This document shows, in pieces, positions 18,980 to 27,626 of a DNA stretch of 64,000 nt (position 1 is its first letter; each line of letters begins with the position of its first letter). Position numbers and translations under genes: made by a program. The notes under the pieces were generated by a model. The model searched no databases. It was not told the origin of the DNA and saw only the letters and a list, made by a program, of their open reading frames with translations. This DNA comes from Aeromicrobium chenweiae (GTDB lineage: Bacteria > Actinomycetota > Actinomycetes > Propionibacteriales > Nocardioidaceae): the NCBI RefSeq assembly GCF_003065605.1, contig NZ_CP026952.1, forward strand, positions 2,976,001 to 3,040,000. Direction: 5' to 3'.

Positions 18980-21511
18980 TCAGCGGCGGACCTTGCCGAC
19001 CTTGACCGTCGTCGCCTTCGTCGTGAAGCCGGACTTCTTGGACGTGATGACGACCTTGATCGTCCTGCCTGCCCACTGCTTCTTGAGCTTGAGCCGGGTC
19101 TTCGTCGCGCCGGGGATCGCCTTGTTGCTGACGTACCAGCGATACGTGACCGACGATGCCTTCGGGCTCAGCGAGCCCGCCCGGAGCGTCAACGTCTTGC
19201 CCACCTTGTGGCTGCCTCGCACCGACGGGCGCTTCGACTGCGTGAAGGTGCGCGGGACGCTGCCGACGGTGGTCATCGTCGTGACCGTCGCATAACCTCG
19301 CTTGCTGCTCGCGATCGCGACCCGGATGACCTGTCCGCCCCAACCGCTCTGGAGCTTCAGGCGGTTCGACGTCGCTCCCGGGATCAGCGTCGATCCGCGG
19401 TACCACTGGTACGTGACCGCGTCCGGCGAAGGACTCAGCGAGCCCCGCCTGACCGTCAGCGTCCGACCGGCCTGGAGCACGCCGGAGACCGATGGCTGCG
19501 AGACCGTCAGGAACTCCTTCGGCCCCTCCGGGGCCACGGACTTCTTCTCACCCTCGGTCCACCAGGAGTCGCCGTACGTCGTGTCGCGGAGGGCGTTCGT
19601 CACGCAGTGGATCTGGCCGCCGCGGTTCGTGTAGAAGTAGTCCTCGGCCCACTGCACCTCGGTCCCGATCTCGGCGAAACGTGCCTCGATCTCGGCCTGG
19701 AACACATCCTGGCCGTCGACCGCCGGCGCGTGCTGCGTGGGGATGAGGACCACGTCATGTCCGGTGCCGATGAGGTTGGACGCGTTGGGCACCTGGACAC
19801 CGACCCGGCCACGACCCGCCGCACCCTCGCGGTACAGAACCGGGACGCGGATGATGTCAGCCTCGGTGAGTCCGGCCTCCTCGCGCAGGACCTTCAGCGC
19901 GCGGTTGACGCCGGCGTGGCCGATAGCGGTGCCGTTGACGATCAGGGGGTCGTTGACGGCCTCCGCGATGGTGGTGGTCGGAGGGGTCGTCCCCTCCGGC
20001 GGCACCAGGTCGTACGCGGTGTAGAGCCGCTCGTCGCCCCGGCCGTCCTCCACGAGCTCCTCGAGCATGTCCAGGGCGAGCTTCGGGTCCGCGGCGACCA
20101 GGGCCCAGCCACGGTCGTTGTCAGCAGGGATCACCGACATGAACTCGTCGATGTGTCCGACGTTGAGCCAGCTGGTGTCGACCGTGATCGGGTCCTGGAA
20201 GCCCTGCAGTGCGAGCATCTTGTTGAAGGCGGGATCGGCGGTGAACTCCGTGCCCGGCACGGCGCCGAACACCTTGCGACCGAGCGGGTAGCTCTTGCCG
20301 TTGTGCTCGTACGCCGGGAGGGTGCCGTAGTTGCCGGTCGAGCCTCGGCTGTCATAGCTCATGCCGGCAATGGTCGGCGGCACGTACGCAGGGTCGAAGT
20401 GCTGGATCCCGGCCACGTCAGGACCGCGCAGCTCGGTGAAGACGACCCGACCTGTCTGCCGGAACGGGTTGCTCCCGGCGTTGTCCCGGCCGTCGCGCAC
20501 CGGCGCGCGGACGAACACCCGCATCTGCTGCTCGCCGTCCCCCGAGGGGATCGACATGAGTCCGGGCTCCATGATGTCCTGGGTCCAGATGTCGGTGCCG
20601 TCGCCGCCGCCCCGGGCGCCCTGCATGCTGGGCAGCTTCTCCAGCTGGACGTCACCGTCCATGCGTTCCATCCCGGCGAGGAAGTCGGCCGCCATGGCCT
20701 CGGCGCTCTGCCTGGTGCGCAGGGTTCCGGCAGTCGGCGCCGGCATCTCGACGTCTTCGTAGACCGACGTCTCGTTGTCGGCCATGTACAGCTTCTCGAT
20801 GGGCATGCTGTCGGTGACGAACAGCAGCGGAGCGACCCGCAGCTGCACCTCGTCGGTGGCGACCTGTTTCGAGCCGCTGCGATGAACGACGCGAACCGTG
20901 ACGCTGCCGTCCCACGACTCGTCGCGGATGATGTCCTTGCCCTCGATGCCGAGCTCCACGCCGTCCTCGATCAGGTCGGACGGCAGGGCGCCGTTCGCCC
21001 CCAGCCGCGTCCAGTCCCCTGCCGAGGAGCCCTCGCCGCGCTTGACGAAGACGTTGACCTTCGCCGCGCCGACGCCGCGCAGCTCGACGCGGACCGCGCT
21101 GACCTCGTCCGGGTCGACCGGCTGCACCCGGATGCGGGCCAGGTCCTTGACGTCGGTGTCCCCGTTGACGACGCCGTCGGCGGCGTCGTTGCACGAGGCC
21201 AGCTGGACGTCCGTGAGCTGCGTGCCGCCGGACCCGATCGTCGGGCAGCGGCTCGTGTCGTCGTCCAGGTTCGCCAGGAAGAACGCGCCCCGGTCCTTGG
21301 ACCAGGAGGCACGCCCGTTCGCGTCCTTGGCATCGATGACACCGTCACGGTTGGTGTCGGAGAGGATCAGCGCCCCGGTGTCGTTCGCGGCGACGGACGG
21401 CGTGGCGATGGCCTGGATGCCGCCACCGGCCAGGACGGCCGCGGTGGCGATGAACGCGCCGGAGCGGGCCCACGTGCGTGGCGCCCTCGTCTGTTGGATG
21501 TGGAGTGACAT
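18980..21511 (-). CDS. Secreted protein-arginine deiminase (PAD) with C-terminal tandem repeats
   Basis: The 843-residue protein has an N-terminal export signal (residues ~1-42, Ala/Gly-rich core), an EF-hand/dockerin-like loop (DTNRDGVIDAKD, residues 52-63), beta-rich middle domains and a PAD catalytic domain. The catalytic set is intact: Asp312 in WTQD, His453 and Asp455 in GHIDEF, and Cys636 in GGQIHCVTN, matching human PAD4 Asp350, His471, Asp473 and Cys645. Two Ig-like repeats (about 672-754 and 758-840, each with GSLSP..VTY.WY...IPGAT..RLKL) end the protein and may bind cell wall or carbohydrate. PADs convert peptidyl-arginine to citrulline with calcium. ATG 21511 is chosen because AAAGAGAG precedes it and the signal peptide follows; the frame is open to 21610. 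It lies downstream of an IclR-type HTH gene and an APC permease. Confidence 0.9.
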   Translation of the reverse strand: MSLHIQQTRAPRTWARSGAFIATAAVLAGGGIQAIATPSVAANDTGALILSDTNRDGVIDAKDANGRASWSKDRGAFFLANLDDDTSRCPTIGSGGTQLTDVQLASCNDAADGVVNGDTDVKDLARIRVQPVDPDEVSAVRVELRGVGAAKVNVFVKRGEGSSAGDWTRLGANGALPSDLIEDGVELGIEGKDIIRDESWDGSVTVRVVHRSGSKQVATDEVQLRVAPLLFVTDSMPIEKLYMADNETSVYEDVEMPAPTAGTLRTRQSAEAMAADFLAGMERMDGDVQLEKLPSMQGARGGGDGTDIWTQDIMEPGLMSIPSGDGEQQMRVFVRAPVRDGRDNAGSNPFRQTGRVVFTELRGPDVAGIQHFDPAYVPPTIAGMSYDSRGSTGNYGTLPAYEHNGKSYPLGRKVFGAVPGTEFTADPAFNKMLALQGFQDPITVDTSWLNVGHIDEFMSVIPADNDRGWALVAADPKLALDMLEELVEDGRGDERLYTAYDLVPPEGTTPPTTTIAEAVNDPLIVNGTAIGHAGVNRALKVLREEAGLTEADIIRVPVLYREGAAGRGRVGVQVPNASNLIGTGHDVVLIPTQHAPAVDGQDVFQAEIEARFAEIGTEVQWAEDYFYTNRGGQIHCVTNALRDTTYGDSWWTEGEKKSVAPEGPKEFLTVSQPSVSGVLQAGRTLTVRRGSLSPSPDAVTYQWYRGSTLIPGATSNRLKLQSGWGGQVIRVAIASSKRGYATVTTMTTVGSVPRTFTQSKRPSVRGSHKVGKTLTLRAGSLSPKASSVTYRWYVSNKAIPGATKTRLKLKKQWAGRTIKVVITSKKSGFTTKATTVKVGKVRR

Positions 21512-21667
21512 GCGCTCTCTTTCGTCTGGGAGCAATTCGAGTCCGCTGTCAGCGGGCCGGGCCCAGTACAGCGACGCGCAGTTGCCGCACAGTTCCACCG
21601 GGGTTGCCATCGGGTAGGTCCAAATGAGACACCCCCACCGGCTTCGTCGCCGCCAGGATCGCGCTGC

Positions 21668-21958
21668 TCAGACGACGCTCTCGCTCGTGTGCGGCCGACC
21701 GGAGTCGGTCGCAGGAACGGTCGCCTGCTCGGCCTGGCGTCCGAGCGCCACGACACGGACACCCAGGACGAAACCACTCAGATCGGGAGTCCTGACGAGA
21801 TACTCCTGCGCGACCAGATGCTTGAGGATCCGGTAGACGGTGGCCCTGGACATGGGCAGCACGCCCAGCAGGGTCCGCGTCGTGACGCCCGGTCCCAGGT
21901 CCGCCACGGCCTCCAGCACCGCGAAGGCGTTGTCGACGGCTCCGGGCTCGCGCGCCAC
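21668..21958 (-). CDS. IclR-type HTH-only regulator
   Basis: The 96-residue protein contains only a winged HTH of IclR type (AVDNAFAVLEAVADLG; TRTLLGVLPMSRATVYRILKHLVAQEYLVR). The normal IclR effector-binding domain (~150 residues) is missing. GTG 21958 is chosen because a perfect AGGAGG (21968-21973) sits nine bases upstream; a GTG at 21982 is possible. It follows the APC permease stop by 16 bp and is probably co-transcribed with it. It may regulate the permease and the deiminase genes on either side, or be a domain remnant. Confidence 0.72.
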   Translation of the reverse strand: MAREPGAVDNAFAVLEAVADLGPGVTTRTLLGVLPMSRATVYRILKHLVAQEYLVRTPDLSGFVLGVRVVALGRQAEQATVPATDSGRPHTSESVV

Positions 21959-21974
21959 GAAGACGTCCCTCCTG

Positions 21975-23441
21975 TCAGGCACGGAGCTCCTTGCCCTCCG
22001 GGCCGCCCGCCAGAAGAACCTCGTGCACCAGCCCCACGTCGTGGGCTCCGACACGCACGGCGCCCTGCGGCATCCTGGACCTGATCGCCAGTCGCCAGGC
22101 CAGGCCCGCCACGACGACCCCGCCGAGCAGGCCGGCCGCCCAGCAGGAGCCCTGCCCCGCCTCACGGACGACTCGGTGGGCGGCGACTGCGCTGACCCCG
22201 AGGAAGGCCAGGCCCGAGGCCACCACCGCCCGGGCACGCACCTCGTCCAGCGTCCGCAGGAACGGGACGAGCGCCAGCGCCGCGCAGGCGTACGCGACGC
22301 ACATGATCGTGGTGGAGGCCCCCAGGAGGTGACCGGACACTGCGGTCGCGCTTCCACCCTCGACCCATGCGGCGAACGGGACCAGGAGAGCCAACGGCAG
22401 GATGCACCACATGGCGATGACCGGGACACCGCCGCGACCGGTGCGCCCCAGGGCGGACCACACGATCCCTTCACGCGCGAAGGAGAACAACAACCGGGAC
22501 AACGCCGTCCAGGCGCACAACGCGAGAGCCAGCAGGGACACCCCAAGGATCACGAGAGCCACGGCGTCGGGCCAGGAGATCTGGGCCTCGACGTTGAACC
22601 AGCGGCGGTTCCACAGCGGGCCGTCGTCCGGTGGCGCCAACGTGCCCACCAGGTTGGCGGTCAGGAAGAGCCCGCCGGTGACCAGCAGGCTCGTCCTCAT
22701 GGCGGCGGGGACGGCGCCCTGAGGTCGTTCGGTCTCCAGGCCGAGCGATGCGCAGCTCTCGAACGCGACCGTGAGCGCGGCGATCATGCCCGCACCGGCG
22801 AGGACGTGTTCGACCGATGCGCCGGAGAGGGAGAATGCCTCCGCGCTCGGCATCCCGTACCTCACGACCCACACCGAGAAGATCGTCAACAGCAGCAGGA
22901 TGCTGACGGTCTCGGCCCCGAACGCAGCCCGTGTCGACCACCGGATGCCCCGGCGCATCACCAGCAGGCACGTTGCCGCGGACAGGAGCACCAGGATCCA
23001 TCCGGCCTGGTTGTCGGGCGCGCTGCCACCCACCGCCGTCCAGGCCCCTTCGAAGCGGCGGGCGCCACCGGTGAGCCCGAACCCGATCAGGATGCCGTAC
23101 CCCAGGACGAGGGCGACGCCGACGATCAGGGCGACCGTCGCACCCAGACCCTTGGCCACGTACGTGTAGAGCGACCCAGCCGCAGTGAAGCGGGACGAGA
23201 ACTGGTCGAAGACCACCGCGAGCAGTGCCGCTAGCCCGAACCCCAGCACCGTGCTGATCCAGAAGCCCGGACCGACGATCGAGGGCAGGGCCAGGCCCGT
23301 GCCGAGCGCGCTGAGTGACGGCGTGAGGACGGCGACCGAGTGGGCCACCAGGTCACGACGCCCCACCTGACGCCGCGCCAGCCCCTCGAACGCCGATCGC
23401 CGACCGAACTCGGGCGTCTCTGGTCGTGGATCGCCGCGCAC
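21975..23441 (-). CDS. APC-superfamily amino acid permease
   Basis: The 488-residue protein has about 12-14 transmembrane helices and APC features (SVAVLTPSLSALGTGLALPSIVGPG in helix 1, FDQFSSRFTAAGSLYTYVAKGLG, and FESCASLGLETERPQGAVPAAM). GTG 23441 is preceded by GGAGGG. It would import or exchange amino acids or related amines; the substrate cannot be read from the sequence. It is the first gene of a three-gene run with the IclR-type HTH and the secreted arginine deiminase, so arginine, citrulline or peptide-derived amino acids are reasonable candidates by context only. Confidence 0.9.
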   Translation of the reverse strand: MRGDPRPETPEFGRRSAFEGLARRQVGRRDLVAHSVAVLTPSLSALGTGLALPSIVGPGFWISTVLGFGLAALLAVVFDQFSSRFTAAGSLYTYVAKGLGATVALIVGVALVLGYGILIGFGLTGGARRFEGAWTAVGGSAPDNQAGWILVLLSAATCLLVMRRGIRWSTRAAFGAETVSILLLLTIFSVWVVRYGMPSAEAFSLSGASVEHVLAGAGMIAALTVAFESCASLGLETERPQGAVPAAMRTSLLVTGGLFLTANLVGTLAPPDDGPLWNRRWFNVEAQISWPDAVALVILGVSLLALALCAWTALSRLLFSFAREGIVWSALGRTGRGGVPVIAMWCILPLALLVPFAAWVEGGSATAVSGHLLGASTTIMCVAYACAALALVPFLRTLDEVRARAVVASGLAFLGVSAVAAHRVVREAGQGSCWAAGLLGGVVVAGLAWRLAIRSRMPQGAVRVGAHDVGLVHEVLLAGGPEGKELRA

Positions 23442-23517
23442 GTCGTCTCCCTCCGCCGACGACGTTGGTGCCGCCTGATCGCGACGCTAGCCATGCCGCG
23501 CGACGTCGGTGGTTCAG

Positions 23518-23532
23518 GCAGGTTTCGCCTGC
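23518..23532 (-). terminator. Small hairpin after the GMC oxidoreductase gene
   Basis: GCAGG (23518-23522) and CCTGC (23528-23532) form a 5-bp stem with a TTTCG loop, about 10 bp after the GMC oxidoreductase stop. It is a weak terminator candidate separating that gene from the permease cluster. The rest of the 100-bp gap shows nothing I recognise. Confidence 0.35.
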
Positions 23533-23541
23533 GTTTCCCTC

Positions 23542-25233
23542 TCAGCTCACGCCGACGATGGGCAGCCGCAGGGCGGCCGGGGCGCCCGCGGGCACGACCG
23601 GGTTCTTCGGGGCGATCGGCTCGATCGCGCGATAGGGCTCGCCCATCGCCGGGCGCTGATCGGCCTCGCCCTTGTTGGGCCAGTACGACATGGCCCGCTC
23701 GGTCTGGGCCGTGATCGTCAGGGACGGGTTGACGCCGAGGTTCGCGGTGATCGCCGAGCCGTCCGCGACGTGCAGGCCCGCGTGGCCGTACAGACGCTGG
23801 TACGGGTCGACGACGCCGGTCTCGGGCGAGTCACCGATCGCGCAGCCACCCATGAAGTGGGCGGTCAGCGGGACGTTGAACGGCTCGCCGATCGTGCCGC
23901 CGGGGGTGCCGCCCATCTCCTCGGCCATCATCTGGACGGCCCGGTGCCCGGGCTCGATGAACGCCGGGTTGGGCGCGCCGTGGCCCTGCCGCGACGTCAG
24001 GCGGCGCCGGCCCGTGATGCCCCGCTTGGTGTAGGTCGTGATCGAGTTGTCGTGCGTCTGCATGACCAGCGCGATGACCGTGCGCTCGGACCAGTGCCGC
24101 AGGTCGTACAGCTTGAGCAGGTTGCGCTTCTGGCGCCACATCTCCCGCAGCCACACCCGCCAGCGCGGGGTGTCGGTGCTGCCGTCCGTGAGAACGGTCT
24201 GCAGGAGCGACATCGCGTTCGAGCGCCGGCCGTAGCGGGTCGGCTCGATGTGGGTGAACTCGTCGGGATGGAACGACGAGGTGATCGCGACGCCCTCGCT
24301 GTAGTCGACGTCCTTGTCGTCGGCGATCGACCCCAGCAGCGCCTCGGAGTTCGTTCGCGTCAGCAGCCCCAGGCGGTCCGAGACACCGGGCAGGTGCCCC
24401 TGGTCGCGCATCGCGTGCAGCAGCTTCTGCGTGCCCATCGTGCTGGCGCTGAAGACGACCTGCTCCGCGGTGATCGTCCGGTGCTTGCGGAAGCGCTTGT
24501 TGGTCCGCCGCGTCTCGATCTCGTACCCCCCGCCGGCCAAGGGACGCACCGCGACCGCGGTGGTCAACGGGTGCACCTCGGCCCCGGCGGCCTCGGCGAG
24601 GTGCAGGTAGTTCTTGACCAGCGTGTTCTTGGCGTTGTGGCGGCACCCGGTCATGCACTCGCCGCAGTTGAGGCACGCGTTCCGGTCCGGACCGACACCG
24701 CCGAAGAACGGATCGGCGACCTTCTCCCCCGGCTGGCCGAAGTAGACGCCGACCGGGGTGTGGTGGAAGGTGCCGCCCACGCCCATGCGCTCGGCCACCT
24801 TCTTGACGACCTCGTCGGCGGGCGAGACGTACGGGTAGACCCTCACGCCGAGCATGCGCTTGGCCTGGTCGTAGTAGGGCGCGAGCTCGGTCCTCCAGTC
24901 CGTGATGTGGCCCCACGCGGGGTCCTCGTAGAACGGGTCCAGCGGCTCGTAGAGCGTGTTGGCGTAGACCAGCGAGCCACCCCCGACGCCCGCTCCCGAG
25001 AGGATCAGGACGTCCTTGAGCTTGTCGATGCGCTGGATGCCGTAGCAGCCGAGCTGCGGCAGCCAGAGGAACTTGCGCAGTCGCCACGAGCTCGTGGCGA
25101 AGTCCTCGTCCTCGAAGCGCTTGCCGGCCTCGAGCACGGCCACCTTGTAGCCCTTCTCGGTGAGTCGGAGGGCCGAGACGCTGCCCCCGAAGCCGGAGCC
25201 GATCACCAGGACGTCGTAGTCGAACGCGGTCAT
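23542..25233 (-). CDS. GMC-family FAD oxidoreductase with Cys-rich motif (ChoD-like)
   Basis: The 563-residue protein starts with an FAD-binding Rossmann motif (DVLVIGSGFGGSVSALRL) and ends with the GMC C-terminal block (HFMGGCAIGDSPETGVVD; HVADGSAITANLGVNPSLTITAQ). A CX2CX2CX3C motif is present at Cys187, Cys190, Cys193 and Cys197, like a 4Fe-4S ligand set, which classical GMC oxidases lack. It resembles the M. tuberculosis protein annotated ChoD (Rv3409c), which also lies beside guaB3. Cholesterol oxidase activity should not be assumed. No signal peptide is visible. Confidence 0.9.
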   Translation of the reverse strand: MTAFDYDVLVIGSGFGGSVSALRLTEKGYKVAVLEAGKRFEDEDFATSSWRLRKFLWLPQLGCYGIQRIDKLKDVLILSGAGVGGGSLVYANTLYEPLDPFYEDPAWGHITDWRTELAPYYDQAKRMLGVRVYPYVSPADEVVKKVAERMGVGGTFHHTPVGVYFGQPGEKVADPFFGGVGPDRNACLNCGECMTGCRHNAKNTLVKNYLHLAEAAGAEVHPLTTAVAVRPLAGGGYEIETRRTNKRFRKHRTITAEQVVFSASTMGTQKLLHAMRDQGHLPGVSDRLGLLTRTNSEALLGSIADDKDVDYSEGVAITSSFHPDEFTHIEPTRYGRRSNAMSLLQTVLTDGSTDTPRWRVWLREMWRQKRNLLKLYDLRHWSERTVIALVMQTHDNSITTYTKRGITGRRRLTSRQGHGAPNPAFIEPGHRAVQMMAEEMGGTPGGTIGEPFNVPLTAHFMGGCAIGDSPETGVVDPYQRLYGHAGLHVADGSAITANLGVNPSLTITAQTERAMSYWPNKGEADQRPAMGEPYRAIEPIAPKNPVVPAGAPAALRLPIVGVS

Positions 25234-25308
25234 ACCCTGAGTATGACATCAGCGATGTCACATGACTACCGGTCGGTAACCCCCCTCGGGCCGGAGATAG
25301 TCTGGACT

Positions 25309-26346
25309 GTGCCCACCTCGCTGATCCGCCTGCTCGCGCAGGACCTGCGGCGGGTCGGACCCGGCGCCGTCAACGCCCTGACGGCGACCCGTGTCGGCAT
25401 CGCCGTCGCGGTCCCCCTGATCGTCCTCGTGGCCGTCGACCGCCTCGACTGGTCGGCGTTCTGCGCCTTCGGCACGTTCACCGCGATCTACGGCCGCACG
25501 CTCTCGCGCCGCGTCCGGGCCGTCCAGCAGGTGAAGGTGGGTCTCGCGCTCGTCGCGGCCATCACCACCGGGACAGTCGCGGCGATGTCCTCACACCAGA
25601 GCTTCTGGATCGTGGTGGGCGGCTCGCTGGCCGCGATGACGATGGCGGTGCTGGCCGACATCGGCCAGTGGAAGCCGCCCGGGGGCCTCTTCGCGGTGTT
25701 CGCCTTCACGGTGTGCGCCACCCAGGCCGGTGCCACCTGGCACACCGTGCTGATCGCGGCCGTCCTCGGCACCGCGTCGGCGGCGTTCGCGATCGTCGTC
25801 AGCGCGATCGGGCCCGAGGGCACCGGCGGCGCGCCGGAGACACGGGGACTGCGCGAGCACCTGTCCGACCCCGCCACGCTGCGTCACGCGGTCCGCCACC
25901 TGGTGGCTCCCCTGCTGACCGGATGGGTCGCCGTGCTGCTGCACATCGGCCACCCGTACTGGGGCATGGTCGCGGCGATCGTCCCGCTGACCTCGCCGTC
26001 GATGCGCGAGATGGCCTTCCGGGGCGTCCACCGGCTGGTCGGCACCGTGCTGGGTCTCGGGCTCACCGCCCTGATCCTCGCGTTCGACCCCAGCGCCGTG
26101 GCGCTCGTCGTCGTCATCATCGCGGCCCAGTTCATGACCGAGCTGATCGTGCTGCGGCACTACGCGCTGGCCCTCGTGTTCATCACGCCGCTGGCCCTCC
26201 TGATGGGCCAGCTCGTGCACCCGCTCCCGGCCGGCGACGTCGTCACCCAACGCGCCGTCGAGACGCTGCTCGGCGTCGTGATCGGGCTGGGCGTCGCCTG
26301 GCTCACCCGCAGGCGTCCTCAGGCGAAGAGCTTCTCGCCCCAGTAG
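25309..26346 (+). CDS. FUSC-family membrane protein (aromatic acid exporter-like)
   Basis: The product of about 345 residues has two blocks of hydrophobic helices (residues ~25-165 and ~200-330) around a cytoplasmic linker, the layout of FUSC/YccS-type proteins. The second block contains HPYWGMVAAIVPLTSPSMREMAFRGVHRLVGTVLG, the FUSC signature. Some homologues export aromatic acids, but no substrate can be assigned here. GTG 25309 is preceded by GGAG at a long distance; an ATG at 25255 would add 18 residues. The 3' end overlaps the convergent efeB gene by 28 bp. Confidence 0.82.
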   Translation: MPTSLIRLLAQDLRRVGPGAVNALTATRVGIAVAVPLIVLVAVDRLDWSAFCAFGTFTAIYGRTLSRRVRAVQQVKVGLALVAAITTGTVAAMSSHQSFWIVVGGSLAAMTMAVLADIGQWKPPGGLFAVFAFTVCATQAGATWHTVLIAAVLGTASAAFAIVVSAIGPEGTGGAPETRGLREHLSDPATLRHAVRHLVAPLLTGWVAVLLHIGHPYWGMVAAIVPLTSPSMREMAFRGVHRLVGTVLGLGLTALILAFDPSAVALVVVIIAAQFMTELIVLRHYALALVFITPLALLMGQLVHPLPAGDVVTQRAVETLLGVVIGLGVAWLTRRRPQAKSFSPQ

Positions 26347-27617
26347 CCGGTGGTGCCGACGCCGGGCGGGCACGCGAACAGGCCCGATCCGACGTGGACG
26401 ATGTACTCGTTGAGGGTGTCGTTCTGCAGCCCCGCGAGCGAGCGCTGGATCTGCACGAACTGCTTCTCGGGGTCGCGCTGGTACGCGATGAAGAACAGCC
26501 CCGCCGACAGCTGGCCGAGGCCGTTGGAGCCGTCCACGAAGTTGTAGCCGCGGCGCAGCAGCTTCGCGCCGTTGTTGGCGTCGGGGTGCGCGAGACGCAC
26601 GTGGGACTTCGTGTCGATCAGCGGCTTGCCCGTCTCGTCCTTGGCGTCGAAGTCCAGGTCCGCGAACTCGTCGCCGCCCGAGCGGGGCCCGCCGGAGCCC
26701 TTCGTGCGGCCGATGATCGCCTCCTGCCCCTCCAGCGGCTCGCGGTCCCAGATCTCGATGCGCATGTCGATCTTGCGCGAGACGAGGTACGAGCCACCGA
26801 CGAGCCACGCGGGACCGTCGTCCTCGTGCACCCACACGAAGTCGTCGACGTCCTTGGCGTCCTCGACCTTGATGTTGGCCGTGCCGTCCTTGAAGCCGAA
26901 CAGGTTGCGGGCGGTCACCTGCGCGGTCGACGTCGACGAGGTCCGGCCGAAGCCCATCTGCGAGTAGCGGACCGAGGCGCGACCGAAGGCGATGCGGGCG
27001 AAGTTGCGCACCGCGTGCACCGCGACCTGGGGGTCGTTGGCGCACGCCTGCACCGCGATGTCCCCGTCGCTGATGGCCTGGTCCAGACGGTCGCCCGCGA
27101 ACGACGGCAGGTTCTTCAAGCGGTCAGGCAGCCGGCCCTCGAGCCCGAACCGGGTCCTGCCCTTGTCGTCGACGAACAGGCTGCGGCCGAACCCGATCGT
27201 GAGGGTGAGGCCCGACGGGGGCAGGCCGAGCGCTTCACCGGTGTCCTCCGGCGGCGCGTACGGCGATCCGCTCACGGCGCCGAAGTCACCGACGTCGTTG
27301 CCCTGCGTCATCTGACGGGCCGCGGCGGTCCAGTCCTTCAGCAGCGAGATGAGGTCCTCGCGCTTGTCCGAGGTCATGTCGAACGTTGCGAAGTAGAGCC
27401 GGTCCTGCGACGGCGTGACGATGCCCGCCTGGTGCGCGCCCTCGAACGGGATCGGGGCGGCGTCGGGGTCGACGACGCCGGCCGGGGCCTTCGGCTCACC
27501 GGACGCCTGGCCCACCGCGTAGCCGCCGCCGGCGCCCACCGCCAACGCGCCGACCCCGGCCGCTCCCAGCAGCTTCCTGCGCGAGAGGCCGGAACCGGAG
27601 TGGTCCTGGGCGGTCAT
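26319..27617 (-). CDS. efeB: Dyp-type peroxidase EfeB (Tat-exported)
   Basis: The 432-residue protein has a twin-arginine signal (LSRRKLLGAAGVGALAVGAGG, RR at 13-14) and a Dyp-type heme peroxidase fold. The distal-site motif GFKDGTANI carries the catalytic Asp, and SHVRLAHP supplies a candidate proximal His. It ends ACPPGVGTTGYWGEKLFA. In the Efe system it is the periplasmic or extracellular heme peroxidase that assists ferrous iron use. It follows efeO with a 9-bp gap and should be part of the same iron-repressed transcript. The permease gene efeU is not adjacent. Confidence 0.94.
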   Translation of the reverse strand: MTAQDHSGSGLSRRKLLGAAGVGALAVGAGGGYAVGQASGEPKAPAGVVDPDAAPIPFEGAHQAGIVTPSQDRLYFATFDMTSDKREDLISLLKDWTAAARQMTQGNDVGDFGAVSGSPYAPPEDTGEALGLPPSGLTLTIGFGRSLFVDDKGRTRFGLEGRLPDRLKNLPSFAGDRLDQAISDGDIAVQACANDPQVAVHAVRNFARIAFGRASVRYSQMGFGRTSSTSTAQVTARNLFGFKDGTANIKVEDAKDVDDFVWVHEDDGPAWLVGGSYLVSRKIDMRIEIWDREPLEGQEAIIGRTKGSGGPRSGGDEFADLDFDAKDETGKPLIDTKSHVRLAHPDANNGAKLLRRGYNFVDGSNGLGQLSAGLFFIAYQRDPEKQFVQIQRSLAGLQNDTLNEYIVHVGSGLFACPPGVGTTGYWGEKLFA

Positions 27618-27626
27618 GAGGTCAGG

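Noticed and set aside
18980-21511. Free-arginine deiminase (ArcA) or agmatine deiminase (AguA)
   Set aside because: The protein is exported, much longer, and carries the PAD-specific WxQD, GHxDEF and GGxxHCxTN arrangement.
21512-21610. N-terminal extension of the deiminase (containing CGNC)
   Set aside because: The ATG at 21511 has an SD-like AAAGAGAG and is followed directly by an export signal; a 33-residue extension would bury that signal.
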